DNA from: Saxidomus purpurata | Lineage: Eukaryota; Mollusca; Bivalvia; Venerida; Veneridae | Direction: 5' to 3' | Length of the DNA stretch: 64,000 bases | NCBI GenBank assembly: GCA_022818135.1 | Contig: JAFMSR010000008.1 | Location: 7,616,140 to 7,680,139, forward strand | In this document: positions 49,301 to 59,872 of the stretch, piece after piece | Layout: each line of letters opens with the position of its first letter | Position numbering within the stretch: position 1 is the stretch's first letter | The notes under the pieces: model-generated | What the model was told of the DNA's origin: nothing | Database searches by the model: none | What the model saw: only the letters and a program-made list of their open reading frames with translations | Made by a program: the position numbers and the translations under genes

Positions 49301-52300
49301 TTATTTTAAAATCCTTCAAGCATGACAAAGTTACGTCCGGACACGAATGTGTGCATATATGCTATATAGAGGAATCCATTACCTTCAAACTCTAAGTATG
49401 ACCTTGACCTTCGAGCTAGGGACTGGGTTTGCACGCGACACGTCGTCTTGATGTGCTAGACTTTGTGCCAAGTTATTTTAAAATCCTTCAATGCTGACAA
49501 AGTTACAGTCCGGACACGAATGTGTGCATATATAGAGGATTCCATAACCTTCATACTCCAAGTCCGGACACGAATTTGTAAGTTGGGACGGACAGACGGA
49601 CGGACGGACGCACGGACAGACGGATGGTGCGATTTTAATATGCCACCCTTCGGGGGCATAAAAATGTTCTCCTGCAAAGTATTGGCTCCTAGGACAAGTC
49701 TAGCCAAAATTACTAGAACAATTTTAACAATAATAATCGAACTAGAACAAAAGCTTTTGACTGAAACTGATATGTTATTCAAGGATTATTTCGGCGACAA
49801 TGCTTTAAACTGCAATTTTTATTTTGTTTTTGGAAATCTTGTAAGTTGTATAGATGACACTTTGCTTCACCTTCCACAAAATAAAAACAAAATGTATAAA
49901 ACAAGTGGCAGATATCTTCAATGCAAACATAATTGAACAATCACCCTGCTGGTGTACAGAGATTCTCTACGACAAGTGCAGATCATGATTAACCCGCACA
50001 TCTATGCAGTCTGATCATGATCTACACTGTTTGCTGTTCTGTCAATAAACTCTCAGTGCGGACCCCCTGCAGCAATTAATGGTACTATCAATATTGAATA
50101 ATGGACAAATCCATTTAAGAAACTGAGCAGGGTCAGGGTAAAATTATGCATAACAATGTTAGTAAAGGTTCAAGTTATTGTTTCAACAACAAACTTAAGT
50201 CTATAAAGCTTGAACTAGGATCACTCAACACTGTAACTATTTCATATCTGCTATACATTCTCAACAATACTGCAAGGTTTGTACATCTTCCTTGATAAGT
50301 ATTTACCACAATACCAGAACTCACTCCCTGACTTCTATCTTCTTTGATAAAAAATGCAATTGATGAAAAAATTAACTACAAAAACATCTTTTTGCAATTA
50401 AACAGTAATTGTTCCTTCCACATCACCAACCCATAAAAATATGTCAACGTGTACAAACCTTGCAAAGATGAATGTAACTAATGAAAATTGGTTGTATGAA
50501 AACATTTTGTCCCTAATTAAATATCCTTGGCTTCAATAATCCAAACCTAATTTCTGCAATTTCTCATACATAATGTGAAGCCTACAGCTTTGGTTCTATA
50601 GTTAAGGTTTTAAAGTGTATAATTTCTTCATTAATATTATCTGTTATGTTTCAGAAATAAAACAGAAATATCTTCCTGTCAACCAGTATAAGCTCATCAA
50701 TGATGTTCCTTCCTTAATAACATCCCGCCTATAAGATTTGCCATCATCCTTAAACTATTAAACTAACTTGATTTGATTAATTTGTGTTTCCATAACGCAT
50801 TCATACCTAGATTTTTACAATGGGATCTTCTGGCTTCCAATTTGGTCAAGTCTATTCTTTTAAATAGGGGTGTTTTGCAGAATTGTGGTCCAATAAGCTG
50901 ACAATGTTATACTTTGTTGTTTGCTTTGGTGCAAAGATGTTTGAAATGTTTTAATAGATACTAAGCACAAATGAGTTAAGCTTACATTTCTTGTAACAGA
51001 AGATGACTATGATATGTGCAGAACTTGATTCACTAGCATTTTAATTGTCCTCTTTTATTATCATTTTACATATCCAGCAATCGTTTGATCTTTTAGGCCC
51101 GAGATCAAATTTCTGCATAGAAAACTCAGGACAAGTGGAGACAATGCAATGCATTTAGTCAATGGAGTACCAACATTAAGCCAGGGGACTTAACTCTTAT
51201 GGTTCCTAATTACCTCAAATCCGCGACAACTGATTGGAAGGAAGTAGTAATCTGATTTAAAGACTGAACCAATCAGAAACCACAATTTTTAGACGGCTTC
51301 CAAAATTTCTTTTTACCATTTGTAGAATGGTTATTCAAAACGTTTGTTTCTGATTACTTGACTAAACTTACAGACTAGCTGAAAACTTTGATAATGTTGA
51401 TATTAATGATGCCAATGATGATGGTGGTAATGATGATAACAGAAACACAGTTTAACATTCAAGGGTAACAGGATGCTTGATTCATTCCATTCCATTTTAC
51501 CCCTGCAATGGTCCCATCTGGGGACCGGTATTTTGGATCATCTATGTTGATTTTGGCAAGGTCCTCGTCAATCTAGAAATCATCTGAAAACTTTGTACTA
51601 CATATAAGGTACTTAATTCCACAGCCAACTCAACATAGTCATTAACTTTGTGTTATCAGACTGTGGAGAAAAACTAAAGAACTGCCATGTTGAAAACAAT
51701 AAGAACACGTACTTATTGCTTCTGAAACGTATGTTTTAGTTTATACTAATTTATTTTAGCTCGATTGTGAAGAAAGCTTGCAGCTTATCGAGTCACTCTC
51801 GAGTCCGTTTCCTGGAAAAACCAGTACTAGTGTCATATGAGGTACGGTCGTGACCCCAGTGGGGCTCGAACCCGCAACCTCCAGGATGAGTGACCGACAC
51901 CTTAACCTCTACACCACCGCTCTCCTTTGAAACTGTAAATGAAACTAGAAAATGGTTTACACCTGAAACAATGTAAACAGATCAGCAGTAGTATGACAGC
52001 TTAAGGGTGTAATATATTTATCATTTTGTAGACTTGCATGTGAAGATCTCACACAAAGTCAGAATCATTTAAGAAATGAAAGAGTTTTGTTTCTTGCCAA
52101 AAAGTAGATATTTCAAGTTTCTTTGAATTAAGTGTATACTATTAGCTTACCATGCACATAGTCAGATATGATTCACTGAATTAATTTTCCAGTCAAAATT
52201 ATCAACAGATCATAAAGTGAGGTGTTTTGAGTTTTAAAACAGTAAATGAAAACTATATCAAACACACTCACAGATCTCATTGGTCACAGTGATTGACCTA

Positions 52301-55300
52301 CTTTTTGGCAACCAATCAAATTCACTCTTTAGCTGAAACTGACTGGAAATTCAAAGTGAGGTGTTAAACTTACCATAACATGCTTACTAGTGAGTACAAA
52401 GTTAGGTATGATTGGTTCTAGTGTATGTAGGAACTCCATTCCTTTAGCTATATCTATGGCAAACCTCAGAGCTTGATTCTGGTCTACCACAATACCTGTA
52501 AGAATGGAAAATTAACAACAACATATTATTCCAACAGCATTTTTATATCAACATTATTATAACGTTTTGGCGAAAGCCTTCATTAGGATAACAATTAAAG
52601 CGGACGTGACGTAACGTTGTATACATTTAAACTAAAGTTGTGTCAAATTGCATGAAAACTGAAAATGAAATACATGTCACACATCTATGCATATATACTA
52701 TACATGTACAAATCACAAAATCATCATACTCAAAATCATGTTGATTAATGAATTACCATTTAGTGTATATTTTGCTTATAAAATCAAGTATAAAATTTTA
52801 TATGACTATCATATTTGATCATTTTTAAAAATTTGTTCATGAAGTAAAAAAAATTTATTATGTTATCATGAAGTAAACTGTGTTTTGTCAGCACAGGTGA
52901 GGGAATATAGGGCCAATCACTGTATTTTAGAAGTCTTTTTAAAAATTTTGCTGGTTTCCAAGTTCTGAGACTGCATCTTAGTTAACTATTTAGCCTTAGA
53001 TATGCTACCCACATTATAACACTCTGTATCACTGGCTTTAAAGCTGCACTCCCTGATTTTGAACAGATTGTTAAACTGTATCAGAATGAAATATTTAAGC
53101 ATAAAGTCTTTAAAAGAGTTAAATTCCTGACAAGACATCAAGAAAGCCAATCTCGGTCATACTAACAATTACTATCCCCTTTTGAAAAACTCAGTCCTCT
53201 GTATCTACATAAAGTAACGTAGGAGAAAAATCGATCTTAGTAACACTACCTTTATACATCATGTATAGGCTTCCATTGTGGACAAAAATGAATGAGATAA
53301 TAGATCTATGCATTATAATATTATCTCTTACCTGTTTCACCATGTAGAACATTGAAGAGTGAACCATAAGGCATGAACTGAGAAATGACAACAAGATTTG
53401 GTGGCTGATTGCAACATGCTAACACTGGTAATATATTCTGATGGTTGAAAATTCTGAAAGAAATAAGATCAAACAAATACAACGTTATTGAGTGTATATA
53501 AGTCTTTGGCATTATTTGGTTGCCCTAATGCCTATGATAACTAAGGTTTAAGGTTCGAGACAGGCGACCAAACATTTTGTACCTTTTAAATCAAACAAAG
53601 GCTTTCAGCACCCTGCTTTAAAAATATATATATTCAAGACTGGAATAAGAAGTTTTATGTTTTTATGCAATTATTTTACTATTTCAATCATACATGATTC
53701 TATCTTTGTCAGGTGACCATATCACGTCAGTACTAAAATCTAAACCTTTGATATTCTTTCCTCTTGGCATAGAAAATATCTTGATTAATATAAGTCTTAT
53801 TTTGTAGAATCTGTGGTAAATCTCCATTTAATTTTTACTTCTTTGCTTTAGAATTGTTTTTTATTAACTGAAGTTAAGACTCATCAAAATCCTGTAGATT
53901 TCTGAACTACCTGGTAAAACTTACATGCACAAACATGTCGTATAAATCCCCCACAAGTTCAATGATCATATTTACCTAAGTCTAGGAAATTCTTCTTCAA
54001 AATCTCTCGAGTTTCTGACAGTACATTCTCTAAGACTGAGAACCTTTGCTACAATATCGTTTCCCTGCCATAGCCCTCGCCACACTTCACCAGAGTGAGT
54101 TGTATCCATACGTGTTACCATATTGAGTTGCGAAATATCTATACCCTGGTGACGGGACAGTAGCGCATCTCGACTCCGTGTCTTATACCCCAGCCAGCTG
54201 CGATCTTTAAACGGTATTTTTTGTAGATCTTGGCCTAGTGACCCCGCCCTCTCTGAAAACAATATTGGTGTCACTGGGATACCTCAAAAGCTGTACATTT
54301 TACGATACAATGATGGGGTCGAGTTCACTTTATAAATTAATGCACGGAAGCGGAAGTCAAAGGTCCCGTGTTCTTTTAACTCCTTTAACACTTGAGCCCT
54401 TGCTTAATGGCCCAGTCACTTTTTACAGCACAATGTTGATGGGTGCAAGAACATAACCATTGGTACATATATCAGAAAACACAGTGAATAAAGGTAAAAA
54501 CTTATGAAGTTCAAGCAAATACATGTAGTTAAAAAGAAGAAACCAATTTCAATGTTTATGTAGTTCATGGTAAAGAGTTCTAGGTTTATGTTGCAACATC
54601 AGACCCATTTATGAAATGTGAAATGTGTATTCACTAAGCCATTTTGCGGGGAGCGGTGGTGTAGAGGTTAAGGTGTCGGCCGCTCATCTCGGAGGTTGTG
54701 GGTTCAAGCCCCACTGGGGTCACGACCGTACTTCCTCATATGACACCAGTACTGGTTTTTTCCAGGAAGCGGACTCGAGAGTGACTGGATAAGCTACAAG
54801 CTTTCTTCACAATCAAGCTAAAATAAATTAGTATAAACTAAGACATTTTATTTAACTTGAGATCTGTTACCATCATGACAAAAAAAACCAGGCCAAACTT
54901 ACCTTTAAGCATTTTTGTAAGATACGGCTTTGCTTTATCCATTGGTGTTTCATCAAACTTGTTAGCCATGGACACCATGGCCCCGTTATTGACCAGATCC
55001 TCTGAGATATGATCGTGACCCCAGAAACATGCGTAGTGGAGAGGTGTGTTTCCGTGTTCATTGATTGCATTAATATTGGCCTTGTTGTGGAGAAGCTGTG
55101 AAAGAGAAATATGTGTATGTTTAACTCTGTTAACTAATAATTTACTAACTGAATTGTGACAGTGTAGATCATGATTAAATTACATGGATGTGTAGACTGA
55201 TGGTAGAATCACTTGTGAGCAGGGTATAAGTTAGCCAAATTAATTTGGCACTGTAGTGTGACCCCTTTTATAGATCTGACATTTTATGACTACCACACCT

Positions 55301-58300
55301 TCAAGAATGCAAACAACTCTAAAAATAATGTCAAACTGTAAAATTGGCTTGCCTTCAAATTGGAAATAGACTAGCTATGAGTTAAAGCTATAATTTGAAA
55401 CCTAGATTTAAAATTTTGATATAAGTCATGAAGCTTTTTCATTGCATTCACTCTTTTATAATCTTTGATACAAATTGTGGAATTTAATATTATTTACCAT
55501 CAAAACAATATCTCTTTTCCCATGACTGCATGCTAAGTGCAGGGCTGTGTCATCTCCCATGTTGGTGGCATTTACTCTGGCCCCTCTCTGTATAAGCATA
55601 TCACAAATATTTGTGTGGCCCTCCTTTGCCGCCCAGTGTAATAAACTAAATCTGTGGTCATCTCTGAAAAATATCAGTATTATTCTAACCGAAGAATATC
55701 AGTATTATTCTAACCTGAAAAATATCAGTATTATTCTAACCTGAAAATATGTTATCTAACCTGAAAAATATCAGTATTATTCTAACCTGAAAAATATCAG
55801 TATTATTCTAACCTGAAAAATATCAGTATTATTCTAACCTGAAAAATATCAGTATCATTCTAACCTGAAAAATATCAGTATTATTCTAACCTGAAAAATA
55901 TCGATTATTCTAACTGAAATATCAGTATTACAGAGACTAGTTGAGTCTACCCTGTTCATTTTTTACTTATTATTTTTTCTGTTCATCTGATGAGGTGCAT
56001 TGAAATCAAATGTGATTTTGAAATTTTGAGTAACGTTTGTTTGTTATGTTTAATAGGCCACAAACTTCTTGATGTACCCTGGTATTATCAGTATCTCTTT
56101 TATGTTTTTGCTCAATAAACAATGGGCCTCAATGGCTTGCTGTTTGCTGCATAAAGAACAAGGCATTTGCAGTGTATCTAGTAGTAGCTGTAAAAGGGAA
56201 CCAGAAATAATGAATATTGCTGACTCTTTCTTCAGTAAGATACTGGTTCCATCATCAGTCATGTCTTGAGAGCACTAATTCTATGGTGAGAGAATTTGTT
56301 TCACAATCAGGCTAAAACAAATGAACATATTAAAAGAACAGTGACTGAACTAAATTAAACAAATCATCAAGAAAAATGTTAAAACTTTATTTTCAGCAGT
56401 ATCGATTCATTTCAATACTTCATTTTAGTAAATAATTTGTATAAACCCCCTCAGTTTCACAGTATCACATTCACTTGAAAATAATCTACCTCCCCATTAC
56501 AGGAGATCACTTTTCATTTGACTACTGATTTCCGTCTATTCAACTTTTCGAATAAAACAGTAGGGAGTTGGTTACAAAAACTGGAGCAGTATGTTACATG
56601 TGTAAATGACAGAACTTTATATTACAAACCACACAGGTTTATGCCCTGATACAATTTTTGTTGTTGATTTGAAAAATTCCAAAAGTTGTTTTATGCTATG
56701 AATATAAAATGAAACTGCAATGAGACATTACAATTCCCTCTGTTAGTTTATCTTTTGTTCTTGTTCTAATTCTGGGCTTATATTAAACAGGTATTTAAAA
56801 GAGAACAATTAAAAATCTATTCAAAGTGCTTTTGAAATTTCTTCTTTCTGTATAAAAACTTCAACAGTAATTTCACCAAATAACCAAATGCAGACTTTAA
56901 ATAAAATCCAGTAAAATACGGATATAAAACAATATTGTAAGGAAATTTGCACCCCTCGGAAGGCTACTTTTTGAAATAATTATTAGCAATGCAAGAAATT
57001 CTGACAGAGGTCTGTTTTTGCAATTTGGTCTTCCCCAATGTTATAGACCTAATTTTTTTCTCGAAACACTGCTTACTATCCCCCAGTTCAATTCTGCATT
57101 CCACACAACTACCTGAAGTTCTAATTATAAACCCAGGAGAAGTGGGATAGGTAAATGTAAGGTTATGTGAATATAAGATAAAAACAACACAATCATGCTA
57201 GAATGTGTTCTTACTTCCTCTTACCTACTGGCAGACAGAAATGCACATTTAATTGACTCGTGTATTTTTTTTATTCTGTGCTAGTTGTCAGTGTACAAGC
57301 AATGTACCGGTACAGTGTATATTTATTTTTCTGGCAAATTGATTTTGCTTACATTTTTATTCCATTTTATCAATTAAGTGGGCCTCTACTTTCTATTTTG
57401 ACTACTGGTAAATCAGTTTTGAAAATTATTAAAGGAATGAAGATTTTTCCTCTTATTTCACACTTAAAGCCATAGAGCTGCTGTCAAAGTAGGAAATGAT
57501 ATCTGGCTATTAAAGTACTTTACAAGTGTGTAATATGTTTTCATAATACTACTTCAAAATATAGAATAAGGATTGTAATTCATTCATAAGTGAGAGATGA
57601 GTCATGAATCTGGAATTAACATACTACATTCACTAAACAGTTGATTGTGCATAAAAATCATTACTCTTTTTTTGTAAATAAATCTTTACTCTTTATAAAT
57701 AAATTGTTTTAACAGTAAACATTTATGAATCGTAGAATGAATACGGAATACCATTCAGTTACTTTTCAAAAAGCTCCCATATCACGAAAACAACTTGTTA
57801 ATAAGTTTACTCCGAAAGTTACATTATGTACACACAGACTGCATTAATATGTCTGGGTTTTTTTTGTGTGTGTAAAATATAATATTTATTTAATATTATA
57901 TGTAAACATGTCTAATTTATTTCAGAAAAAATACACAATACATGTATTTTCTTCAAGTAAGTAAGTAAAAAAGAAAACTACAAGTAACAATATTCAGTTT
58001 TATTCACCAATGTTTTTCTTTTTTAATCTTAAGTCACTTAATTTTAAGAGTTTGAAATGCCAGCAAAAATCTGGATAAGAAATAGCAACCTGTGGGCTTA
58101 TCAGTGAGTCAGATCAGATACTCTGTCAAGCTTCTATCTCACAAAGATAGAACAATAACAGGATTATTAGGTGATTAATAGGATTTCTCATACAAAAACA
58201 ATAATGACCTACATGTACACAATGAGGTTTCACATGGGGTCTACATGATCAAAAAGATTTTTTACTACATGGCAACAAGAAAAGGCAACTTGAATAACTC

Positions 58301-59872
58301 ACATTGCACAATACTTGCATAATTTGTGGAACTACAAGTAAATAGAAATGACTTTTTTGTACGTAAATTAAATATGCGAGATATAAACAATACTAGTGGA
58401 GAAAATTCCTAATCCACTTTACAGACCTATATACATATATAAATATGCCCGTCTGTTCATCTGTCTGTCTGAACATTAGGCTGAAGGAATATGTACACCT
58501 TTAAACTTCATTTCATATAAGTTAAAGAATGAATTATTCTCTCCGAATCAACTTTTCTCACAAGATCCATTCCCATCAGCACTGTCTGACCAAATAGAAG
58601 AGTCTGAGTCTGCATGCAAGCTCCAATCAAAGTATTGAAATACTGATGGAAGGATATTTCCAGAGATGTCACCTTGCGAAAACTGAAGTAGTAGTTAGGT
58701 TTTTGTTTGTTTAATATTTAAATTACATTAGTTTGCGAATAAAGTGTCAAAACTATATTTTTACATCAAACTGATTGTATGAAAATGGTGTTACATGTAA
58801 CAGTTAGGAAGATTTTACTTTGATTTTATCGCACTATATTGATCAGATTAATTGTGACACTTACACTGACCAGTATCATGGTCTGTGGATAGAATTAAAA
58901 GTTAATGGCATTTTGAAATGCTTTCACAATATATTTGTTTCCAGTTTTGTTGATGGGTTAGATTTTTCAGACAGAGTATTCATAACTAATGTGTCATTTT
59001 CAACAAGAATTGGTTAGAAAGGACATCACTTCTAAAAGAACTGTTTGAAATTGATTGATATTAATTGGTTAACTAAAACTCACTTTTGACTAGGGCTGTG
59101 TATTGCCAGGCTACTGGCGGGACGATCGGTATTGCGATATAGAAGGGAGATACACAGATTGATTTATGAAACACTTGCACTAGCTATCCATGCTCCACAG
59201 ACACCAGTCACATCATCAATTTATAACACAATTTGTAAGCATTCGTAAAAATACCGTTTCGTCAAACTTTATCCGTAGGTATTGGCTTAAAGTACAGCAG
59301 AGCAGAGATAGGAAAGTTAAATCCCAGAAACTTGATATTCAAGCAAAGAAATAACAAAGAACATTTTATGTGAACTACATCAATTGTTCTTTTTTATATT
59401 TTAATCATATCAAGTTTTTGTGTCTGTAAGTCGTAAGAAGCTGCAAACTTTGCAGACATATTGCACACCTACTTTTGGTTTCATCAGATATGTAAAGCCG
59501 CTCAGTTAAATATTCTGGTTTCGGAGATGATGCATTTGAGACATGTCAGATACGCTGAATATGTGCACTATTTCAATGGTTCGTAAATCTACAAGGACAT
59601 GCAAATATTTGTGTCTGAATTTCATCATAGGTTCACAATCTCATGACAGTTAGGGTGTTTATTACAGCCCTTCTTTTCCCCAACATAAATAATTTGATCA
59701 GTACCCAGATGTGCAAAGTCGACAATTTACTTGTGACAAGTTGTGTGTTGTGCTTTGGCCAGTTGTGACAAAACTATACTCACCCTTGATTTAAATCGTT
59801 TTCTGTATTGTCCAACCACACTCGTACATGGAACGCATTTCCTTCACGCACCTTCGTAAATATATCATCCAT
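46211..59872 (-). CDS. ILK: Integrin-linked kinase (pseudokinase scaffold)
   Basis: Nine coding segments: 59872-59784, 55663-55498, 55095-54903, 54252-53976, 53453-53332, 52495-52374, 48369-48270, 47087-46957 and 46363-46211. Phases match throughout and give 450 residues; human ILK has 452. ILK sits at integrin adhesions, where its N-terminal ankyrin repeats bind PINCH and its kinase-like domain binds parvin. Seen: [20 protein letters not shown] start, ankyrin repeats to about residue 150, then a kinase-like domain with K219 (IVAKVL), no HRD motif, D336-Y-K338 in place of DFG, and APE at 354-356. This pattern is the known pseudokinase form. It is a single-copy type gene; regulation is not visible. 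Confidence 0.97.
46957..47087 (-). CDS. ILK: ILK coding exon 8 (C-lobe)
   Basis: [20 protein letters not shown] then [20 protein letters not shown], the helix F region. Ends AGG|GTATAA, a weak but phase-correct donor. Confidence 0.95.
47420..48145 (+). repeat. Dispersed repeat, three 140-150 bp modules
   Basis: Modules start GGCAATAACTCTGTAAT at about 47432, 47798 and 47939 and share GAGTTATGGTTCTTGT, GTGCTTGACCATTGTATGAA and CCAACCAGTAG parts. The end has GACCGACCGACC and TTTCGGGGGTATAAA. The first module is interrupted by the TIR element at 47524-47741. Lies in the ILK intron between coding exons 7 and 8. Confidence 0.8.
47524..47741. mobile_element. TIR element (MITE) nested in a repeat
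   Basis: The left ATGTTTGTTTCAGGTTTC and right GAAACCTGAAACAAACAT ends are perfect inverted matches; including the A/T-runs and TAGGCGT / AGGCTTA tips the TIR is about 33 bp. Subtracting its 217 bp makes the host module 149 bp, as expected. Flanking TTA on each side may be the target duplication. Confidence 0.85.
48270..48369 (-). CDS. ILK: ILK coding exon 7 (DFG-equivalent, APE)
   Basis: [20 protein letters not shown] to [13 protein letters not shown] plus G, between CGTAG and G|GTGAGA. Contains D336-x-K338 and the APE motif. Confidence 0.95.
49090..49665 (+). repeat. Dispersed repeat with 'GACCTTGACCTT' modules
   Basis: Two to three modules with TATGACCTTGACCTT, TTTGTGCCAAGTTATTTTAA and GTCCGGACACGAATGTGTGC. 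It ends with (GACG)n and GGTGCGATTTTAATATGCC. Same family as 27050-27745. An open frame of 157 codons starting at 49463 is a by-product. Confidence 0.78.
51501..51572 (-). pseudogene. Degenerate or cassette copy of ILK coding exon 7
   Basis: After the acceptor TTTCTAG the frame reads [24 protein letters not shown], against [20 protein letters not shown] of exon 7. The Asp and Lys corresponding to D336 and K338 are both kept. A donor GGG|GTAAAA would make a 72-nt exon of phase 0/0. Similarity seems to pass that donor up to a Trp (GVKW against NPAW), so the donor is not at the ancestral place. It could be a decayed duplicate or an in-frame cassette of 24 residues; it cannot replace exon 7, because exon 7 ends in phase 1. 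Confidence 0.7.
51731..51925 (-). mobile_element. tRNA-derived SINE, family 1, in ILK intron 6
   Basis: The minus strand starts GGAGAGCGGTGGTGTAGAGG (tRNA box A region), box B GGTTCGAGCCCC, then the GACTCGAGAGTGACTCGATA body and a TAGTATAAACTA tail. It sits 160 bp upstream of the exon 7 copy at 51501-51572. Confidence 0.88.
52374..52495 (-). CDS. ILK: ILK coding exon 6
   Basis: [40 protein letters not shown]. The usual catalytic-loop HRD is absent (IPNFVLTSK), as in all ILK. Ends ATG|GTAAGT in phase 0. Confidence 0.95.
53332..53453 (-). CDS. ILK: ILK coding exon 5
   Basis: [20 protein letters not shown] to [15 protein letters not shown]; includes the hinge MPYGSL. Confidence 0.96.
53976..54252 (-). 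CDS. ILK: ILK coding exon 4 (linker, N-lobe)
   Basis: [20 protein letters not shown] through [20 protein letters not shown] to EEEFPRLR. It carries the ATP-contacting Lys (K219). Confidence 0.96.
54649..54842 (+). mobile_element. tRNA-derived SINE, family 1, in ILK intron 3
   Basis: Best-kept copy: GGGGAGCGGTGGTGTAGAGG, box B GGTTCAAGCCCC, CCACTGGGGTCACGACCGTA, GGACTCGAGAGTGACTGGAT, tail AATTAGTATAAACTA. Its length of about 190 bp fixes the family consensus here. Confidence 0.9.
54903..55095 (-). CDS. ILK: ILK coding exon 3 (ankyrin repeats)
   Basis: [20 protein letters not shown] then [19 protein letters not shown], closely matching ILK ankyrin repeats 3-4. Ends phase 1 at AAAG|GTAAGT. Confidence 0.96.
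55498..55663 (-). CDS. ILK: ILK coding exon 2 (ankyrin repeats)
   Basis: [20 protein letters not shown] to [20 protein letters not shown], ankyrin repeats 1-2, ending ATG|GTAAAT. Its acceptor is the first copy of the 26-bp array at 55664-55935. Confidence 0.96.
55664..55935 (-). repeat. 26-bp tandem array of ILK exon 2 acceptor
   Basis: About 11 units of plus-strand CTGAAAAATATCAGTATTAT(TCTAAC). On the minus strand each is GTTAGAATAATACTGATATT plus TTTCAG, so every unit is a full 3' splice site with a branch-like TACTGAT and a U-tract. The first unit ends exactly at the exon edge, 55664. Each internal unit joins as TTTTTCAG|GTTAGA. The last two units (towards 55935) are eroded. Because 26 is not a multiple of three, using the next upstream acceptor would shift the frame. 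Confidence 0.95.
55936..59783. other. ILK intron 1 remainder
   Basis: AT-rich. No exon, no array and no recognised mobile element was seen apart from short simple sequence near 58430-58475 (GTCTGTCTG). Confidence 0.5.
59784..59872 (-). CDS. ILK: ILK coding exon 1
   Basis: 29 codons, [20 protein letters not shown] to NTENDLNQ plus GG of a split Gly. The MDDIF start is diagnostic and fixes the initiation codon. Confidence 0.96.

Noticed and set aside
49463..49936. 157-codon plus-strand open frame with [13 protein letters not shown]
   Set aside because: Translation of the GACG-rich end of a dispersed repeat.
51501..51572. ILK exon 7 copy as a mutually exclusive alternative of exon 7
   Set aside because: Its only good donor gives phase 0, while exon 8 needs phase 1; joining it to exon 8 leads to a stop. 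Kept only as a possible cassette or relic.
54649..54730. Possible tRNA gene on the plus strand
   Set aside because: Box A and B are present, but the sequence continues directly into the SINE body and the stems do not pair.
20919..55935. Junction arrays as assembly or sequencing errors
   Set aside because: Units carry different substitutions and indels along each array, which copying errors by an assembler would not produce; still, long reads should confirm copy number.
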